From Mycobacterium sp. shizuoka-1 (GTDB lineage: Bacteria; Actinomycetota; Actinomycetes; Mycobacteriales; Mycobacteriaceae), in NCBI RefSeq assembly GCF_002723835.1, contig NZ_BEWG01000090.1, positions 3,101 through 44,730 on the forward strand: a DNA stretch of 41,630 bases, given 5' to 3'. The notes beneath the pieces are model-generated. The model was not told the origin of the DNA. It made no database searches and saw only the letters and a program-made list of their open reading frames with translations. The position numbers and the translations under genes were made by a program. Within the stretch, counting starts at the first letter, position 1. Every line of letters begins with the position of its first letter. Of the stretch, positions 40,785-41,630 are shown piece by piece.

Positions 40785-41459
40785 ATGTGGCACGGTTGGT
40801 TGCCGCTACTCGGCGAACTCACGGCCCTGGCCGCCGTCGTTGCCCTCTCGCCCTTCACCGTCATTCCAGCCGTCGCCCTGGTCGTCCACAGCGATCGACC
40901 GCGACCGGTAGGGCTGGCGTTCATTGCGGGCTGGCTGGTGGGCAAGGCGGCGATCACGGTGGCATTCCTTCAGGTGCCTCAGCTGGTGCAGAAGCTGGAC
41001 GGGCCGGCACCGTCATGGACGGGTTGGGTGCGCATTGGTTTGGGGGGCTTGGCCCTCGTTGGCGCCGTCCTCTATTGGCGCCGATCGCACTCAAGTACCG
41101 ATAGCCCCCGGTGGGCGAGCCACATCAAGCGGATTACACCGCTCAGCGCCGCGGCTACCGGAGTAATCCTGACCGTCATCAACATCAAGGTGGTTGCGGC
41201 ATGCGCCGCGGCAGGCTATCTGATCGGCTCGGCGCCATTGAATTCGGCCGGCATTGCGGGGGCGGTTACCTTTTTCACGCTCGTGGGTGGCTCAACCGCC
41301 GCGGTGCCCATTCTCGGCTATGCAATTTGGACAAATCGGATTGACCGCTTTCTTGCCGCATTCCGTGACTGGATGCAGCGCAGGCAACGCGTATTGACGG
41401 TTATTGCCCTCGGACTGCTGGGCGGTGCGCTTGTCTATTCGGGCGCCAGCACACTCTGA
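40785..41459 (+). CDS. GAP-family (LysE-like) membrane protein
   Basis: The product has 224 residues from ATG 40785; a GTG at 40755 would add ten hydrophilic residues, and neither has a strong ribosome binding site. Six hydrophobic segments are visible, with the first containing ALSPFTVIPAVALVV, the conserved P-rich GAP/LysE motif, and a mid-protein polar loop (RRSHSSTDSPRW) before the second half, ITPLSAAATGVILTVINIKVV. GAP-family proteins in mycobacteria assist glycolipid export next to MmpL transporters, but none is here, so the cargo is unknown. It lies between ogt and the rRNA operon, where M. tuberculosis has no gene as I recall, and converges on the 5S gene. Confidence 0.85.
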   Translation: MWHGWLPLLGELTALAAVVALSPFTVIPAVALVVHSDRPRPVGLAFIAGWLVGKAAITVAFLQVPQLVQKLDGPAPSWTGWVRIGLGGLALVGAVLYWRRSHSSTDSPRWASHIKRITPLSAAATGVILTVINIKVVAACAAAGYLIGSAPLNSAGIAGAVTFFTLVGGSTAAVPILGYAIWTNRIDRFLAAFRDWMQRRQRVLTVIALGLLGGALVYSGASTL

Positions 41460-41504
41460 AAAGAGAACTCTATCGAATAATCAATTACTAGATATACAAA
41501 AATG

Positions 41505-41538
41505 CCTGTGCCCCCCAATCGAGATTGAGGGGCACAGG
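41505..41538 (-). terminator. Intrinsic terminator of the rRNA operon
   Basis: CCTGTGCCCC (41505-41514) pairs with GGGGCACAGG (41529-41538), and inner bases CAATC/GATTG extend the stem. On the minus strand the hairpin follows the 5S gene and is itself followed by CATTTTTG. This is a strong classical terminator that also protects against readthrough into the GAP gene. Confidence 0.85.
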
Positions 41539-41548
41539 ACTTAAATTG

Positions 41549-41630
41549 TGTTCGGCGGTGTCCTACTTTTCCACCCGTGTTGGGTAGTATCATCGGCGCT
41601 GGCAGGCTTAGCTTCCGGGTTCGGGATGGG
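41549..41630 (-). rRNA. rrf: 5S ribosomal RNA, 3' part, cut by window end
   Basis: The reverse complement reads as the mycobacterial 5S 3' portion: CCCATCCCGAACCCGGAAGC, then AAGCCTGCCAGCGCCGATGA, then GGGTGGAAAAGTAGGACACC and the end CGCCGAACA. The 5' part lies beyond the window. It shows that an rRNA operon (16S-23S-5S) is read on the minus strand toward this region. Confidence 0.93.

Noticed and set aside
1..41630. CRISPR array, insertion sequence or prophage
   Set aside because: No regularly spaced repeats, no transposase or phage structural genes, and no flanking inverted repeats were recognised.

Overview
The window is about 41.6 kb of GC-rich actinobacterial chromosome and is almost certainly mycobacterial. 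The evidence is a long collinear run of genes recognisable as the Mycobacterium tuberculosis H37Rv Rv1343c to Rv1316c neighbourhood, ending beside the rRNA operon: lprD, rdgB, rph, the Rv1339-type phosphodiesterase, murI, a rhomboid, cysM-cysO-mec, clpS, pncB, dinG, glgP, glgE, glgB, an Rv1324-like protein, fadA4, methylmalonyl-CoA epimerase, nucS, a HAMP adenylate cyclase, ada-alkA and ogt. An MspA-family porin-like protein and several transporters absent from this stretch in H37Rv (recalled from memory) point to a rapid grower (Mycolicibacterium type). The species cannot be named from the sequence alone.

Layout. 1-7.7 kb (all +): two tandem proline-rich secreted paralogues (the first cut by the window edge), a phospholipase D-superfamily protein, a two-half chromate-transporter pair, a large pseudokinase/flippase-like membrane protein and a CocE/NonD lipoprotein hydrolase. 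7.7-9.4 kb: a gene-poor, lower-GC stretch with small candidate genes, a VOC protein and tRNA-Leu(UAG). 9.5-11.8 kb: lprD plus a DUF3817 membrane protein, facing an MFS exporter. 11.8-19.3 kb (all -): a dense run of housekeeping genes from clpS down to rdgB. It holds the CysM/CysO/Mec cysteine pathway, glutamate racemase, a rhomboid protease, cAMP phosphodiesterase, RNase PH and the XTP/dITP pyrophosphatase.

19.3-25.5 kb: divergently read pncB-dinG, then a three-gene accessory block (zinc metallopeptidase lipoprotein, HTH-DUF3887 protein, MspA-like protein). 25.6-32.7 kb: the alpha-glucan module, with glgP (-) divergent from glgE-glgB (+). 32.8-36.9 kb: thioredoxin/TPR protein, a second DUF3817 protein, fadA4, methylmalonyl-CoA epimerase, a small zinc-ribbon protein and nucS. 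36.9-41.5 kb: adenylate cyclase, the alkylation-repair pair alkA-ogt and a GAP-family permease. The permease converges on the terminator and 3' end of a 5S rRNA gene, which marks an rRNA operon read on the minus strand.

Functional threads: cysteine supply by sulfur carrier protein (CysO, CysM, Mec); glycogen/maltosyl-glucan turnover (GlgP, GlgE, GlgB); genome integrity (RdgB, NucS, AlkA, Ogt, DinG); cAMP made (cyclase) and degraded (Rv1339 type); and N-end-rule proteolysis (ClpS). The most striking sequence-level pattern is that eight genes have a TAnnnT hexamer exactly six bases before the start codon, the arrangement expected for leaderless mRNAs. No CRISPR array, insertion sequence or prophage was found. 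The best candidates for something undescribed are the CysO C-terminal Ala-Asn extension beyond its Gly-Gly, two tiny adjacent ORFs at 8475-8744, the pseudokinase-flippase fusion, and the paired-cysteine MspA-like protein.
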